Of a DNA stretch of 64,000 bases, positions 1 to 8,923 are shown one piece after another. The stretch spans positions 10,724-74,723 of the forward strand of contig JAEWBO010000042.1 of assembly GCA_023391105.1 (NCBI GenBank), read 5' to 3'. Every line of letters starts with the position of its first letter. Position 1 is the stretch's first letter. The translations under genes and the position numbers were made by a program. The notes under the pieces are model-generated. The model did not search any database. It was not told where the DNA came from and saw only the letters and a list, made by a program, of their open reading frames with translations. The stretch is from Bacillota bacterium (GTDB taxonomy: Bacteria > Bacillota > Clostridia > Christensenellales > SZUA-584).

Positions 1-1
1 A

Positions 2-469
2 AAGCTCGCCAAAGTGGCGGGAGACCTTGGCATCGACTATTGTCTCGAGGTGGTCAACCGTTTTGAGACAACCGTGCTCAACACCTGTGAAGAAGCATTG
101 CAATTCATTGCCGATGTCGGCATGGACAGCGTGAAGATGCTGCTGGATACCTTCCACATGAACATCGAGGAAGACAACATTCCCAATGCCATTCGTCTCG
201 CGGGCGATAAGCTTGGACATTTGCACGTTGGCGAAGGCAACAGAAATCTGCCCGGACAAGGCTCGCTGCCCTGGAACGAAATCGGTCAGGCGCTGCGTGA
301 CATCAATTACACCAAAGGCGTCGTCATGGAGCCGTTTGTCAAAGCGGGCGGTAAGGTCGGCGAAGACATCAAGGTGTGGCGCGACATCAGCAAAGGTGCG
401 GATGAAGCCGCAATGGATAAAAACATTAAGGAATCTCTTGAGTTCCTGAAAAAAGCATTTTTGGGATAA
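2..469 (+). CDS. Ketose 3-epimerase (D-tagatose/D-psicose 3-epimerase type), 5' truncated by window edge
   Basis: The frame is open from base 2, so only the C-terminal half of a TIM-barrel sugar isomerase/epimerase (AP-endonuclease-2 fold, PF01261) is present; family members are about 290 residues. The metal and substrate residues of D-tagatose/D-psicose 3-epimerases are recognisable: the Glu in LEVVNRFE, the Asp and His in LLDTFHMNIEED, the His in HLHVGEGNR and the Glu in VVMEPF. These enzymes invert C-3 of free ketohexoses (fructose/psicose, tagatose/sorbose) using Mn or Co. A ketose kinase and a GatZ-type protein follow on the same strand, so it probably feeds a ketose into that kinase. 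Which epimer pair is used cannot be read from the sequence. Confidence 0.85.
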   Translation, partial: KLAKVAGDLGIDYCLEVVNRFETTVLNTCEEALQFIADVGMDSVKMLLDTFHMNIEEDNIPNAIRLAGDKLGHLHVGEGNRNLPGQGSLPWNEIGQALRDINYTKGVVMEPFVKAGGKVGEDIKVWRDISKGADEAAMDKNIKESLEFLKKAFLG

Positions 470-511
470 GTGGATTCATCAGTGGATCCAAAAGATGAAG
501 GAGAGAAAACA

Positions 512-1453
512 ATGTGTGAAATTTGGACGATGGGGGAAATACTCGTCGAGATCATGCGACCCAAGGCCGGCATGGAGCTTTTTGAAGCGGGCGAATTTGT
601 CGGTCCGTTTCCGAGCGGTGCACCCGCTATATTTATTGATACGGTGGCACGCATGGGGCATACATGCGGCATATTCGGCGGTGTAGGCAAAGACGATTTC
701 GGAAAGAACGTGCTAGATCGGCTCAAAAAAGATGGTGTGAATGTAGACTATGTATTTGAAGACGACACATGCTCCACAGCGGTGGCATTTGTGACGTACT
801 TCGAAGACGGCTCGCGAAAGTTCATCTATCACATCGGCAATACGCCCGCTGTTCATCCCAAAGAATTCGATATCAAGGACATAGACAGCCCCAAGTTTTT
901 TCACATCATGGGTTGCTCTTTGATGGCGGATGATGCGTTTAAGCAAAAAATCATCGACACTGCCATGGTTTTTGCGCAAAGCGGCGCCAAAATCTCGTTC
1001 GACCCGAATATTCGACCCGAGCTGCTGGGCGGCCGGACGGTGGACGAGGTGCTGGGCAATGTGCTGGCAAATTGCTCCGTGATCATGCCGGGCATCGAAG
1101 AGCTCAAAATGCTCACAGGTGAGGAAACGATCGAAGGCGGCGTCAAAAAGCTTTTCGAATATGAGAAGATGGAAGTGGTCGCGCTTAAGAAGGGCAGCAA
1201 GGGCAGCACACTGTACAGCCGCAACGAAACGGTAAACTGTCCGCTGTTTCGTGTGGAGCAGGTGGATCCTACAGGCGCGGGAGATTGCTACGATGCGGCG
1301 CTGCTTTGCGGGCTCATCGAAGGCAATTCGCTGCATGTGGCCGGAAACATGGCTTCTGCGGCGGGCGCGCTCAATGTGATGAAGCTTGGCCCCATGGAGG
1401 GCGATATCAATATCAATAATGTCAGGAAGTTGATCAATGAGCAAAGGAACTGA
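512..1453 (+). CDS. PfkB-family carbohydrate kinase (likely ketohexose kinase)
   Basis: A 313-residue ribokinase/PfkB protein (PF00294). The C-terminal signature DPTGAGDCYDAALLCG carries the anion hole and catalytic Asp, and the N-terminal part has the substrate-binding strand segment GEILVEIMRP. The frame is open from 470, but ATG 512 is preceded by AAGGAGAG at 498-505 with good spacing and matches the usual family N-terminus. The stop lies inside the next gene (17-base overlap), indicating translational coupling. Members of this family phosphorylate fructose, tagatose, tagatose 6-phosphate or keto-deoxygluconate. Given its neighbours, phosphorylation of tagatose (or a related ketose) at C-6 is the best guess. 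Confidence 0.85.
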   Translation: MCEIWTMGEILVEIMRPKAGMELFEAGEFVGPFPSGAPAIFIDTVARMGHTCGIFGGVGKDDFGKNVLDRLKKDGVNVDYVFEDDTCSTAVAFVTYFEDGSRKFIYHIGNTPAVHPKEFDIKDIDSPKFFHIMGCSLMADDAFKQKIIDTAMVFAQSGAKISFDPNIRPELLGGRTVDEVLGNVLANCSVIMPGIEELKMLTGEETIEGGVKKLFEYEKMEVVALKKGSKGSTLYSRNETVNCPLFRVEQVDPTGAGDCYDAALLCGLIEGNSLHVAGNMASAAGALNVMKLGPMEGDININNVRKLINEQRN

Positions 1454-2720
1454 TTATTTACGTGAAATCGTGGGCAGAACAGGACAATACGCTGGTATTG
1501 CGTCGCTGTGCAGCTCCAATGAACTGGTGTTAAAAGCGGCGCTCGAATTTGCGCGCGATAACGACACATTTGTTCTGATCGAGTCGACAGCGAATCAGGT
1601 GAACCAGTACGGCGGTTATACGGGATTGAAGCCAGCCGATTTTCGCAGCGAGGTGCTAAGCCTCGCTGAAGCGATCGGCCTGCCGGAGGAAAAGGTCATA
1701 TTCGGAGGCGATCATTTGGGGCCGGTGGTGTTTAAAGACAAGCCGGAAGAGGAGGCCATGCGTGAAGCGGAAGGCCTTATCGAATCGTATGTGAAGGCGG
1801 GTTATGAGAAAATCCATATCGACACCAGCATGCGGCTTGCAAGCGACCCGACCGACTGCCCCTTGAGCGATGAGGTGATCGCGCGGCGCGGCGCGCGGCT
1901 CTGCAAGGTCGCGGAGCAAGCTTTTGCGGACACCTTCGGCAAATCCAGCGAACTCATCTATGTGGTGGGCAGTGAGGTGCCCGTTCCGGGCGGCACGCAG
2001 TCTGCCCATGAGGGATTGACGGTCACATCACCTGGGGCCTTTGAAGACACGTACCAAGCGTTTTACAGTGCGTTTGGCAGCGCCGGATTGGCTGACGCCT
2101 TTGAGAGAGTGGCCGCAGTGGTGGTGCAGCCGGGTGTGGAGTTCGGTGACGATTTAGTGGATGAGTACGACCGAGAGAAAGCTAAAATGCTTACAGCCAA
2201 GCTCAAGGCGTTCGGTAATATCGTCTTCGAGGGACATTCCACAGACTATCAGACACAAAGTGCGCTCAAGGAAATGGTGGAAGACGGCATCTGCATACTA
2301 AAAGTGGGGCCTGAGCTGACGTTCGCGCTGCGTGAAGGGTTATTCGCTCTGCAGTTTGTAGAGAATGAGCTTGGCGGCAAGGCGGACTTTATCGGTACGC
2401 TGGAGCGTTTGATGCTTGAGCAGCCAGAGTATTGGAAAAAATACTTTACCGGTACGGAAGAGCAGATCGCGCTCAAAAGAAAATTCAGCTATTCTGATCG
2501 CTGGCGCTATTACGCAAGCCAAGCTGCGATTAAGGATCAGATCAAGCTGTTGTTTGACAGCCTTGACAAAAAGCAGATTCCGTTAACACTTTTGAGCGAG
2601 TTTATGCCCGCGCAGTATATTAAAGTGCGCGAGGGGCAGCTTGAAAACCGCTGCGAAGAGCTCGTCAAAGACAAAGTGAAGGATATAATATCGAAGTATC
2701 ATCAGGCTGTGAAGAGATAG
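1437..2720 (+). CDS. GatZ/KbaZ family protein (PF08013; tagatose-6-phosphate 4-epimerase or aldolase accessory subunit)
   Basis: At 427 residues it matches the length and N-terminal pattern of the GatZ/KbaZ family (LCSSNELVLKAALEFA, ESTANQVNQYGGYTG, FGGDHLGP). Enterobacterial GatZ was named the non-catalytic subunit of class II tagatose-bisphosphate aldolase, but no GatY/KbaY partner is visible here. Established work in Agrobacterium showed a PF08013 protein epimerising tagatose 6-phosphate at C-4 to fructose 6-phosphate, working with a PfkB-family tagatose kinase. That is the same pair of families as here. The start overlaps the end of the kinase gene. I infer the 4-epimerase role; an aldolase-partner role remains possible if GatY is elsewhere. 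Confidence 0.82.
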   Translation: MSKGTDYLREIVGRTGQYAGIASLCSSNELVLKAALEFARDNDTFVLIESTANQVNQYGGYTGLKPADFRSEVLSLAEAIGLPEEKVIFGGDHLGPVVFKDKPEEEAMREAEGLIESYVKAGYEKIHIDTSMRLASDPTDCPLSDEVIARRGARLCKVAEQAFADTFGKSSELIYVVGSEVPVPGGTQSAHEGLTVTSPGAFEDTYQAFYSAFGSAGLADAFERVAAVVVQPGVEFGDDLVDEYDREKAKMLTAKLKAFGNIVFEGHSTDYQTQSALKEMVEDGICILKVGPELTFALREGLFALQFVENELGGKADFIGTLERLMLEQPEYWKKYFTGTEEQIALKRKFSYSDRWRYYASQAAIKDQIKLLFDSLDKKQIPLTLLSEFMPAQYIKVREGQLENRCEELVKDKVKDIISKYHQAVKR

Positions 2721-2761
2721 AAACATATAGAGAGCCAGACAGTGGCCGAAATAATAGGGAG

Positions 2762-2798
2762 AAATGAGGCTTTGCCGCTTGGCACGGCTTCATTTTTT
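2762..2798 (+). terminator. Rho-independent terminator of the ketose operon
   Basis: AAATGAGGC pairs with GCTTCATTT (one G-T wobble), enclosing a smaller GCC/GGC hairpin, and a run of six T follows. It lies 42 bases after the GatZ-type stop codon and marks the end of the operon before the oppositely oriented regulator gene. Confidence 0.75.
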
Positions 2799-2831
2799 AC
2801 GTCCCCGAAAAGCAGCGCTGTTTGGGGTGGT

Positions 2832-3422
2832 TCACGATTCAGTCAGCCTGCTGCCATTCCAAAAAGCGCTCCACAGTATGGGCACATACTTTTCAATATC
2901 CGCATCAAGGTTTAATAAGCGCCAGTCAAGCGCGCTCTGCATGAAAAAATAATATGCGGTGACAAACTGAGATGCTTTTTCAACTTCGATATGAAGATTT
3001 TTCGAGGACATAAATTGATTTAAAATATTGTGTATGTGTTGTTCAAAGCTGCCGACGATATTGCGCAGAGGCTTCGCAATATCATCATCAATTTCACTGA
3101 CGGCCATAATCATCGTTCTTTTCCAAAATAGCAAACCTTCATAACTGGTATGCTTCAAAATTTCTTTGACAATCTGATACAATAAGGTTTCAATAGATTC
3201 GTCATTTGAGCCTTTGAACCTATTCTGTACGGCAGTTATGTATTGATCAAACTGTTCTTTTATAACCATAAGAAAAAGCTCTCTTTTGCTTTTGATATAA
3301 AAGTAAAGCGAGGCTTTATTGAGGTTAACAAGATCGGCTATCTCCTGCATAGAGGTTGCTGCGTATCCTTTTGTGGCAAACAGATGGAGGGCAGCATACT
3401 TTATATCATCCATTTTATTCAT
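2832..3422 (-). CDS. TetR/AcrR-family transcriptional regulator
   Basis: A 196-residue regulator. The N-terminal helix-turn-helix (about residues 23-48: SMQEIADLVNLNKASLYFY) is a clear TetR-type DNA-binding domain; the C-terminal ligand/dimer domain is too variable to assign an effector. The start at 3422 (MNKMDDIKYAAL) has GGAGG eight bases upstream; an in-frame ATG at 3452 lacks a ribosome site. It is convergent with the ketose operon and divergent from the first chemoreceptor gene. Its target is unknown; self-repression from the AT-rich region 3423-3714 is the default expectation. A 10-bp palindrome TATGCGCATA at 3517-3526 is one possible operator half. Confidence 0.88.
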   Translation of the reverse strand: MNKMDDIKYAALHLFATKGYAATSMQEIADLVNLNKASLYFYIKSKRELFLMVIKEQFDQYITAVQNRFKGSNDESIETLLYQIVKEILKHTSYEGLLFWKRTMIMAVSEIDDDIAKPLRNIVGSFEQHIHNILNQFMSSKNLHIEVEKASQFVTAYYFFMQSALDWRLLNLDADIEKYVPILWSAFWNGSRLTES

Positions 3423-3604
3423 GTAAATAACCTCCAATGAATTAAATAACATTATAAAGAATTTTATATATACCTACAAGATTTTATTTATTAATAGAAT
3501 TTATGTCGAGAAAGAATATGCGCATAATAGAAAAATGTACAATTAAAAAATAATTAATCAATAATATAACTATAAGTACCAAAAACAATCTGTCCAAATC
3601 TTGT

Positions 3605-3631
3605 TAAGCTTAAACAGGTGCATATCGATAA
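3605..3631 (+). promoter_or_regulatory. Candidate SigD (sigma-28) type promoter of the first chemoreceptor
   Basis: TAAG, a 15-base spacer, then ATCGATAA resembles the motility sigma consensus TAAA-N15-GCCGATAA (two mismatches in the -10, one in the -35). It sits about 80 bases before the receptor start. An 11-bp direct repeat AAGCTTAAACA also occurs here, at 3606-3616 and 3660-3670. The rest of 3423-3714 is AT-rich with nothing else I can support. Confidence 0.35.
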
Positions 3632-3714
3632 GTTAATAGAACATGCGCCCGGTATAGTGAAGCTTAAACAAATAAAATGAGAAAATAATTTTTAAAATAT
3701 AACGGAGGTCTAGT

Positions 3715-6021
3715 ATGAAAAAAAGGTCAGCAAAGCAGAAAGTAAAATCTTTGAAGATGAAATTAATGCTCTCATTCATGGTATTGGTAACAATCATTAT
3801 GACGGCACTGGGCGCGATTACTATTTCGGGTCTGAGCGAAAGCGTTGGTCAGCTAAACGATGATCTGACAGCGCAGATCGTTTCGGCAAGAGCAGCTGAG
3901 TTTGGCATGTATATGCATGACTTGGAGAATGAGGCCAAAATATGGTCGGAGCGCAATGTGCTGACATCAGGTGATCTTGAAGAGATCAAGAGCGACCTTA
4001 TAATGAGGCAGCAAAGCCTAAGAACAGATTTAGAGATGATGTTTTATGCGGATAAAACAGGCGCGGCGGTCACATCTCTTGACACAGAAATTAACGTTGC
4101 AGACAGAGCATATTTTGATGAAATCATAAGCGGTAGCAAGGAAAATACGGTCAGCAATCCTGTGGAGTCAAAAGCCACAGGCAAAACCGTTTTTGTCATA
4201 GCGGATGCTGTCAAAAACAGCAAGGGGGAGACAGTCGGCGTATTCGGAACCACAGTTACACTTGACATGTTCAATGATATTATAAAAGAAATCAAGATCG
4301 GCGAAAAAGGACGCCCATGGATCATTGACAACACCGGTTTGATGATCGCGCATCCTGACGAAAAAGAAAGAATGGTACTATCTATACAGAATTCTGTCGA
4401 AAATGGCTATAAAGGGTTGGATAAAATCGGAGAAAAAATGCTGGCCGGTGAGGAAGGTATCGGCCAATATGTGGATTCAACAGGAGAGAAAATTTTCGCC
4501 ACATATGCGCCGATTCCCAATACGCCCGGATGGGCGATTGCTTACTCTATGACCGAGACAGATATGATGGGGCCGGTTAACAGCATGGTAATGCTAATTA
4601 TCATTATTGTGGCAGTCAGCTTACTCGTCGTGGGCATCGTCACCTACTTTTTATCACGCGGTATCGTGAAGCCGGTTAAGGCAGCGGCAGATTTGGCGAA
4701 AGCATTGGCGTCTGGCGAACTGGAGAAAACCGTCAAGATTCAGTCAAATGATGAGGTAGGGCAGCTCGCAAAAATACTCGATAATGAAGTGCGCACGGCG
4801 TTTAAAGACATCGAACAGGCTCGCATCGTCACCGAAAAACAGGCAGCTTATCAAGCTGGCGAAGTCGGTAAGCTGCTTGTGAACCTGCAGCGTCTTGCGC
4901 ATGGCGAACTGTTCTGCGATATCGTTGTGGACAAGGCCGATCAGGACACTGAAGCTTTGTATCAGCTGTTTAGTGAGATCGCATCGAATCTGTCCGGTGG
5001 CGTCAATGCGATTAAAGACTATATCAATGAAATTTCCGATGTTCTGGGTGAAATGGCAAACGGCAATATGAGTGTGAGCATTTCCTCTGATTACAAAGGC
5101 GATTTTATTACGCTTAAACAATCCATCAATATGATAGCCGAATCCTTAAACAGCACACTGACGGAGATTAACAGCGCAGCCGTTCAGGTGGCTTCAGGTA
5201 CAATACAGGTCTCTTCAGGAAGTCAAACCATTTCACAGGGCGCGACAGAACAGGCCAGTTCGATTGAAGAGCTGTCGGCATCTATCACACAAATTGCAGC
5301 ACAGACCAAACAGAATGCGGTTAATGCCAACAAAGCCAATGAGCTTGCGATGAGCGCTCAGGCCGAAGCGACAGATGGTAACGATCGCATGGAAGAGATG
5401 CAAGTGGCAATGTCTCAGATCAATGAGTCCTCTCAAAGCATTTCCAAGATCATCAAGGTGATTGATGACATTGCGTTCCAGACCAACATACTGGCACTAA
5501 ATGCCGCTGTGGAGGCAGCCAGAGCGGGCATTCATGGCAAAGGCTTTGCCGTGGTAGCGGAAGAGGTAAGAAACCTCGCGGCCAGAAGCGCAAGCGCGGC
5601 GAAAGAGACGACAGAGCTCATCGAAGGCTCTATCAAGAAGGTAGAGGTGGGTACGAGGATTGCAGACCAGACAGCGACAGCTCTGTCCGGTATCGTTTCG
5701 AGCGTGGAAAAAGCGGCGGGGCTCGTTGCGCTGATTGCAGCGGCATCCAACGAGCAGGCCACAGGCATAGCGCAGGTAGACCGCGGTATCGAGCAGATGT
5801 CGCAGGTGGTTCAGACAAATTCCGCCACGGCGCAGGAAACGGCGGCGGCCAGTGAAGAACTGTCCAGTCAGGCCGACCTGCTAAAATCTATGGTGAATCA
5901 GTTCACTTTGCTGGAAGCAGAGATCAAGGATCCAGAAGCATCCAAAACGACACCCGCTTTGAAGCAAGAAATAAGCGCGATGGAAATCAGTTTAAGCGAT
6001 AATGACTACGGCAAATACTGA
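3715..6021 (+). CDS. Methyl-accepting chemotaxis protein (Cache-HAMP-MA)
   Basis: A 768-residue transmembrane chemoreceptor. Order: TM1 at about residues 18-38, an extracytoplasmic sensor of double-Cache type (about 40-280), TM2 (about 286-309), HAMP (310-365), a second HAMP-like unit (about 425-480) and the MA signalling domain (about 490-740). The hairpin tip (IDDIAFQTNILALNAAVEAA, then RAGIHGKGFAVVAEEVRNLA) is canonical for CheA/CheW contact. Translation starts at ATG 3715 after AACGGAGGT. It ends in NDYGKY, the same tail as the next receptor. The ligand is not deducible; Cache receptors usually bind amino or organic acids. The 3' part of the gene from about 5218 is nearly identical to the following gene. 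Confidence 0.95.
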   Translation: MKKRSAKQKVKSLKMKLMLSFMVLVTIIMTALGAITISGLSESVGQLNDDLTAQIVSARAAEFGMYMHDLENEAKIWSERNVLTSGDLEEIKSDLIMRQQSLRTDLEMMFYADKTGAAVTSLDTEINVADRAYFDEIISGSKENTVSNPVESKATGKTVFVIADAVKNSKGETVGVFGTTVTLDMFNDIIKEIKIGEKGRPWIIDNTGLMIAHPDEKERMVLSIQNSVENGYKGLDKIGEKMLAGEEGIGQYVDSTGEKIFATYAPIPNTPGWAIAYSMTETDMMGPVNSMVMLIIIIVAVSLLVVGIVTYFLSRGIVKPVKAAADLAKALASGELEKTVKIQSNDEVGQLAKILDNEVRTAFKDIEQARIVTEKQAAYQAGEVGKLLVNLQRLAHGELFCDIVVDKADQDTEALYQLFSEIASNLSGGVNAIKDYINEISDVLGEMANGNMSVSISSDYKGDFITLKQSINMIAESLNSTLTEINSAAVQVASGTIQVSSGSQTISQGATEQASSIEELSASITQIAAQTKQNAVNANKANELAMSAQAEATDGNDRMEEMQVAMSQINESSQSISKIIKVIDDIAFQTNILALNAAVEAARAGIHGKGFAVVAEEVRNLAARSASAAKETTELIEGSIKKVEVGTRIADQTATALSGIVSSVEKAAGLVALIAAASNEQATGIAQVDRGIEQMSQVVQTNSATAQETAAASEELSSQADLLKSMVNQFTLLEAEIKDPEASKTTPALKQEISAMEISLSDNDYGKY

Positions 6022-6044
6022 TCCTCTATCACTATTTTTTATCG

Positions 6045-6074
6045 AAAGAACCTGCCTTGATGGTGGGTTCTTTT
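6045..6074 (+). terminator. Terminator after first chemoreceptor (duplicated element)
   Basis: AAAGAACC pairs with GGTTCTTT around TGCCTTGATGGTG and is followed by a T run. The same hairpin and the bases linking it to the stop codon recur after the second receptor gene at 8852-8883. Confidence 0.8.
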
Positions 6075-6530
6075 AATGTGTTTGCTTTTGTGATGCAATG
6101 ATATTTTACCGATTTATAATTATTTTGCGTGAAAGATGCAAACTTATCGAGTGAGGATCTTTGGATTAGAGATGATAACAAGAAAATAACAAAACTTTTT
6201 ATTAAGAAGTGTCTAAAAATATCGATATTAATTATGTTCGGCGATTTATTATTATACAACTGGAGTAATGACTTTGAAAAATCAAAAAGTACTGCTGTTT
6301 GTTACACAGCTCAGTCGTATTCTTACCATCATGTAATTACAACCCGTCAATCACGAAACACCTGCCTTTCTCTTTTTTTTAGTCAAGCTTGGTTAGAAGA
6401 TAGTGCATTTATAGAGCCGAATGGTAGTCAGATTTTACGTTAAAGATATTTAAAGGAATGGCATTGGCGCTAGGTATCTCCCAGTATTAGTATTAGCATT
6501 TAAACAATTACAACAAATGGAGAAATAGAA
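6075..6530. other. 456-bp intergenic region between the two chemoreceptor genes
   Basis: AT-rich, with a ribosome site (TGGAG) only at its right end for the next gene. It holds one open frame starting with GTG at 6129 (104 codons), but this has no ribosome site, an uneven composition and no recognisable domain. I could not identify a convincing promoter for the second receptor. Confidence 0.5.
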
Positions 6531-8828
6531 ATGAAAAAAGTAACGAGTTTTGAAAAGTCAACAAAGAAAAGTTTGAAAACCACCATGATATTCAGAATTT
6601 CTGTAATGATTATCATCGTTTGCTTGGGACTTGCAGCAATAGCTTCTACTTCTGCCTATTCAGCGCTTAAAAGCAATATAGACGAATCTATGCAAAAGAT
6701 AGTAGTCCAAGCTTCGAGAACAGTCTCAGAGCGAAGTGAAATATTCAAGAAAAGTCTATCCTCATTGGCTTCAAATCAAATTTTTGAAAATATGGCTGTT
6801 AACAAAGATGCCATCATATCACTGCTTAATGAGCAAACAGAAGCAAATGGACATTTAACTATGTTTGCGGCAGATAAAGACGGACAAACATATGCAAACC
6901 AAGACATGGGCAATGTCGCGGACCAGGATTATTTTAAAGAGGCTATGAAAGGGCAACAGGTTATTTCCGATCCTGTTATAAATGATGGCGATAAAACGAT
7001 GCGGATTTTTATTGCGGTTCCTGTTGTTAACAGTTCGGGGCAGATGGTTGGTGCTCTGGTTGCCGTAAGAGACGGTAGAGAAATAAGCGAAATGATATCT
7101 GATGTTACATATGCGAAGTCGGGCAAAGCGTTTATGCTCAACAAAAAGGGTGTAACAATCGCACACAGCAATCAAGATCTTGTGATAAGCAAAGATAACG
7201 ATTTCGAAAATATAAAGAGTGATGCTAAGCTTGCTCAGCTAGTCGCATTAGAAACAAAAATGGTAGCCGGAGAAACCGGAGTCGGACAGTATGACTATAA
7301 TGGAATCGTTAAATATATGGCTTACTGTCCTGTAGATGGAACAAACTGGTTCATTGCATTAACTGCCCCGCAAACTGAAGTTTTTGAATCAGTGACAGAG
7401 CTTGCGTATTATATATTGATAGCAGGCGTGTTATTCATTGCACTGAGTGTTTTAGTAGCTAATTACCTTGCCACAAGCATTATTATGCCAATAAAACGGA
7501 CGGTGCAGTTTGCCATGCAGCTGGCACAGGGTGAAACGGATGCGCACATAGAAATTAAGTCCAATAACGAAGTCGGTCAACTGGCAGATACCCTTAACAA
7601 AGATGTTCGCGAGGCATTTATTAAGATTAATAAAGCACGGGAAATTGCCATTAAGCAAAATGATTATCGAGACGAACACGCTAAAAGACTTGTTGTTAAC
7701 CTGGAAAGGCTTGCAAAAGGCGAGTTATATTGTGATATGGAAGTTGAGATGGGGGACCAAGATGTAGCTGAATTATGCAATTTGTTCAACAGCTTCAAAG
7801 AAAGCCTATTCACCACCACACATACCATAAAAGCGTATATAGAGGATATTGCGGAGATGCTCGCAAAAATATCCGATGGTGACTTGACAGTAAAAATTGA
7901 ATCGCAATACAAAGGGGATTTCATTGCACTTAAGGATTCAATAAATGGTATTGTTTCAACTTTCAGAGAGACTATGACGGAAATAGATTCTGCCGCAAAG
8001 CAGGTATCTGCGGGTACGGCACAGGTTTCGTCGGGCAGTCAGACCATTTCTCAGGGCGCAACAGAGCAGGCCAGCTCGATTGAAGAGCTGTCAGCATCTA
8101 TCACACAAATTGCCGCACAGACAAAACAGAATGCGGTTAATGCCAATAAAGCCAATGAGCTTGCGATGAGTGCTCAAACCGAAGCGACAGACGGCAACGA
8201 TCACATGGAAGAGATGCAGGCGGCAATGTCTCAGATCAATGAATCCTCTCAGAATATCTCCAAGATCATCAAGGTAATTGATGACATTGCGTTCCAGACC
8301 AACATACTGGCGCTTAATGCCGCAGTGGAGGCAGCCAGAGCGGGCATTCATGGCAAAGGCTTTGCCGTGGTGGCTGAAGAAGTAAGAAACCTTGCGGCCA
8401 GAAGCGCAAGTGCAGCGAAAGAGACGACGGAGCTCATCGAAGGCTCTATAAAGAAGGTAGAGGCGGGCACAAGGATTGCAGACCAGACAGCAGCGGCTCT
8501 GTCCAATATTGTTTCGAGCGTGGGAAAAGCGGCGGAGCTCGTCGCGCAGATTGCGTCGGCATCCAACGAGCAGGCCACAGGCATAACGCAGGTAGACCGC
8601 GGTATTGAGCAACTCTCTCAGGTGGTGCAGACAAATTCCGCGACCGCACAGGAAGCGGCGGCGGCCAGTGAAGAGCTGTCCAGTCAGGCCGATCTGTTAA
8701 AATCGATGGTGGGTCAATTCACTTTGCAGGAAGCAGAGGTCAAAAGGTCGGAAGCGGCACCTGCTTTGAAGCAAAGAAACAGCGCGATGGAAATCAGTTT
8801 AAGCGATAATGACTACGGCAAATACTGA
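6531..8828 (+). CDS. Methyl-accepting chemotaxis protein, tandem paralogue
   Basis: 765 residues with the layout of its neighbour: TM1 (about 19-42), Cache-type sensor, TM2 (about 288-310), HAMP, HAMP-like unit, MA domain and the terminal NDYGKY. The N-terminal 480 residues are only distantly similar to the upstream receptor, while the MA domain, the tail, the bases after the stop codon and the terminator are almost the same. The two sensors therefore probably read different ligands into the same signalling output. The sensor half is more AT-rich than the signalling half. Start at ATG 6531 after TGGAG. Confidence 0.95.
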   Translation: MKKVTSFEKSTKKSLKTTMIFRISVMIIIVCLGLAAIASTSAYSALKSNIDESMQKIVVQASRTVSERSEIFKKSLSSLASNQIFENMAVNKDAIISLLNEQTEANGHLTMFAADKDGQTYANQDMGNVADQDYFKEAMKGQQVISDPVINDGDKTMRIFIAVPVVNSSGQMVGALVAVRDGREISEMISDVTYAKSGKAFMLNKKGVTIAHSNQDLVISKDNDFENIKSDAKLAQLVALETKMVAGETGVGQYDYNGIVKYMAYCPVDGTNWFIALTAPQTEVFESVTELAYYILIAGVLFIALSVLVANYLATSIIMPIKRTVQFAMQLAQGETDAHIEIKSNNEVGQLADTLNKDVREAFIKINKAREIAIKQNDYRDEHAKRLVVNLERLAKGELYCDMEVEMGDQDVAELCNLFNSFKESLFTTTHTIKAYIEDIAEMLAKISDGDLTVKIESQYKGDFIALKDSINGIVSTFRETMTEIDSAAKQVSAGTAQVSSGSQTISQGATEQASSIEELSASITQIAAQTKQNAVNANKANELAMSAQTEATDGNDHMEEMQAAMSQINESSQNISKIIKVIDDIAFQTNILALNAAVEAARAGIHGKGFAVVAEEVRNLAARSASAAKETTELIEGSIKKVEAGTRIADQTAAALSNIVSSVGKAAELVAQIASASNEQATGITQVDRGIEQLSQVVQTNSATAQEAAAASEELSSQADLLKSMVGQFTLQEAEVKRSEAAPALKQRNSAMEISLSDNDYGKY

Positions 8829-8851
8829 TCCTCTATCACAATTTTTTATCG

Positions 8852-8883
8852 AAAGAACCTGCCTTGATGGTGGGTTCTTTTTT
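8852..8883 (+). terminator. Terminator after second chemoreceptor
   Basis: Copy of the 6045-6074 hairpin (AAAGAACC...GGTTCTTT) followed by a longer T run. It lies between convergent genes. Confidence 0.85.
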
Positions 8884-8923
8884 GCACATAGAGGGTAAAA
8901 AAGCATAGCTCGCGAATCGGCTA

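Noticed and set aside
2764..2952. 62-codon plus-strand frame over the operon terminator and the TetR gene end
   Set aside because: It overlaps a hairpin terminator and the antisense of a well-supported gene, with no ribosome site.
6129..6443. 104-codon plus-strand frame between the chemoreceptor genes
   Set aside because: GTG start, no ribosome site, mixed unconvincing composition and no domain; probably chance in AT-rich DNA.
6455..6475. Sigma-54-like TGGCA...GC upstream of the second chemoreceptor
   Set aside because: The TTGC element is missing and no activator gene is nearby.
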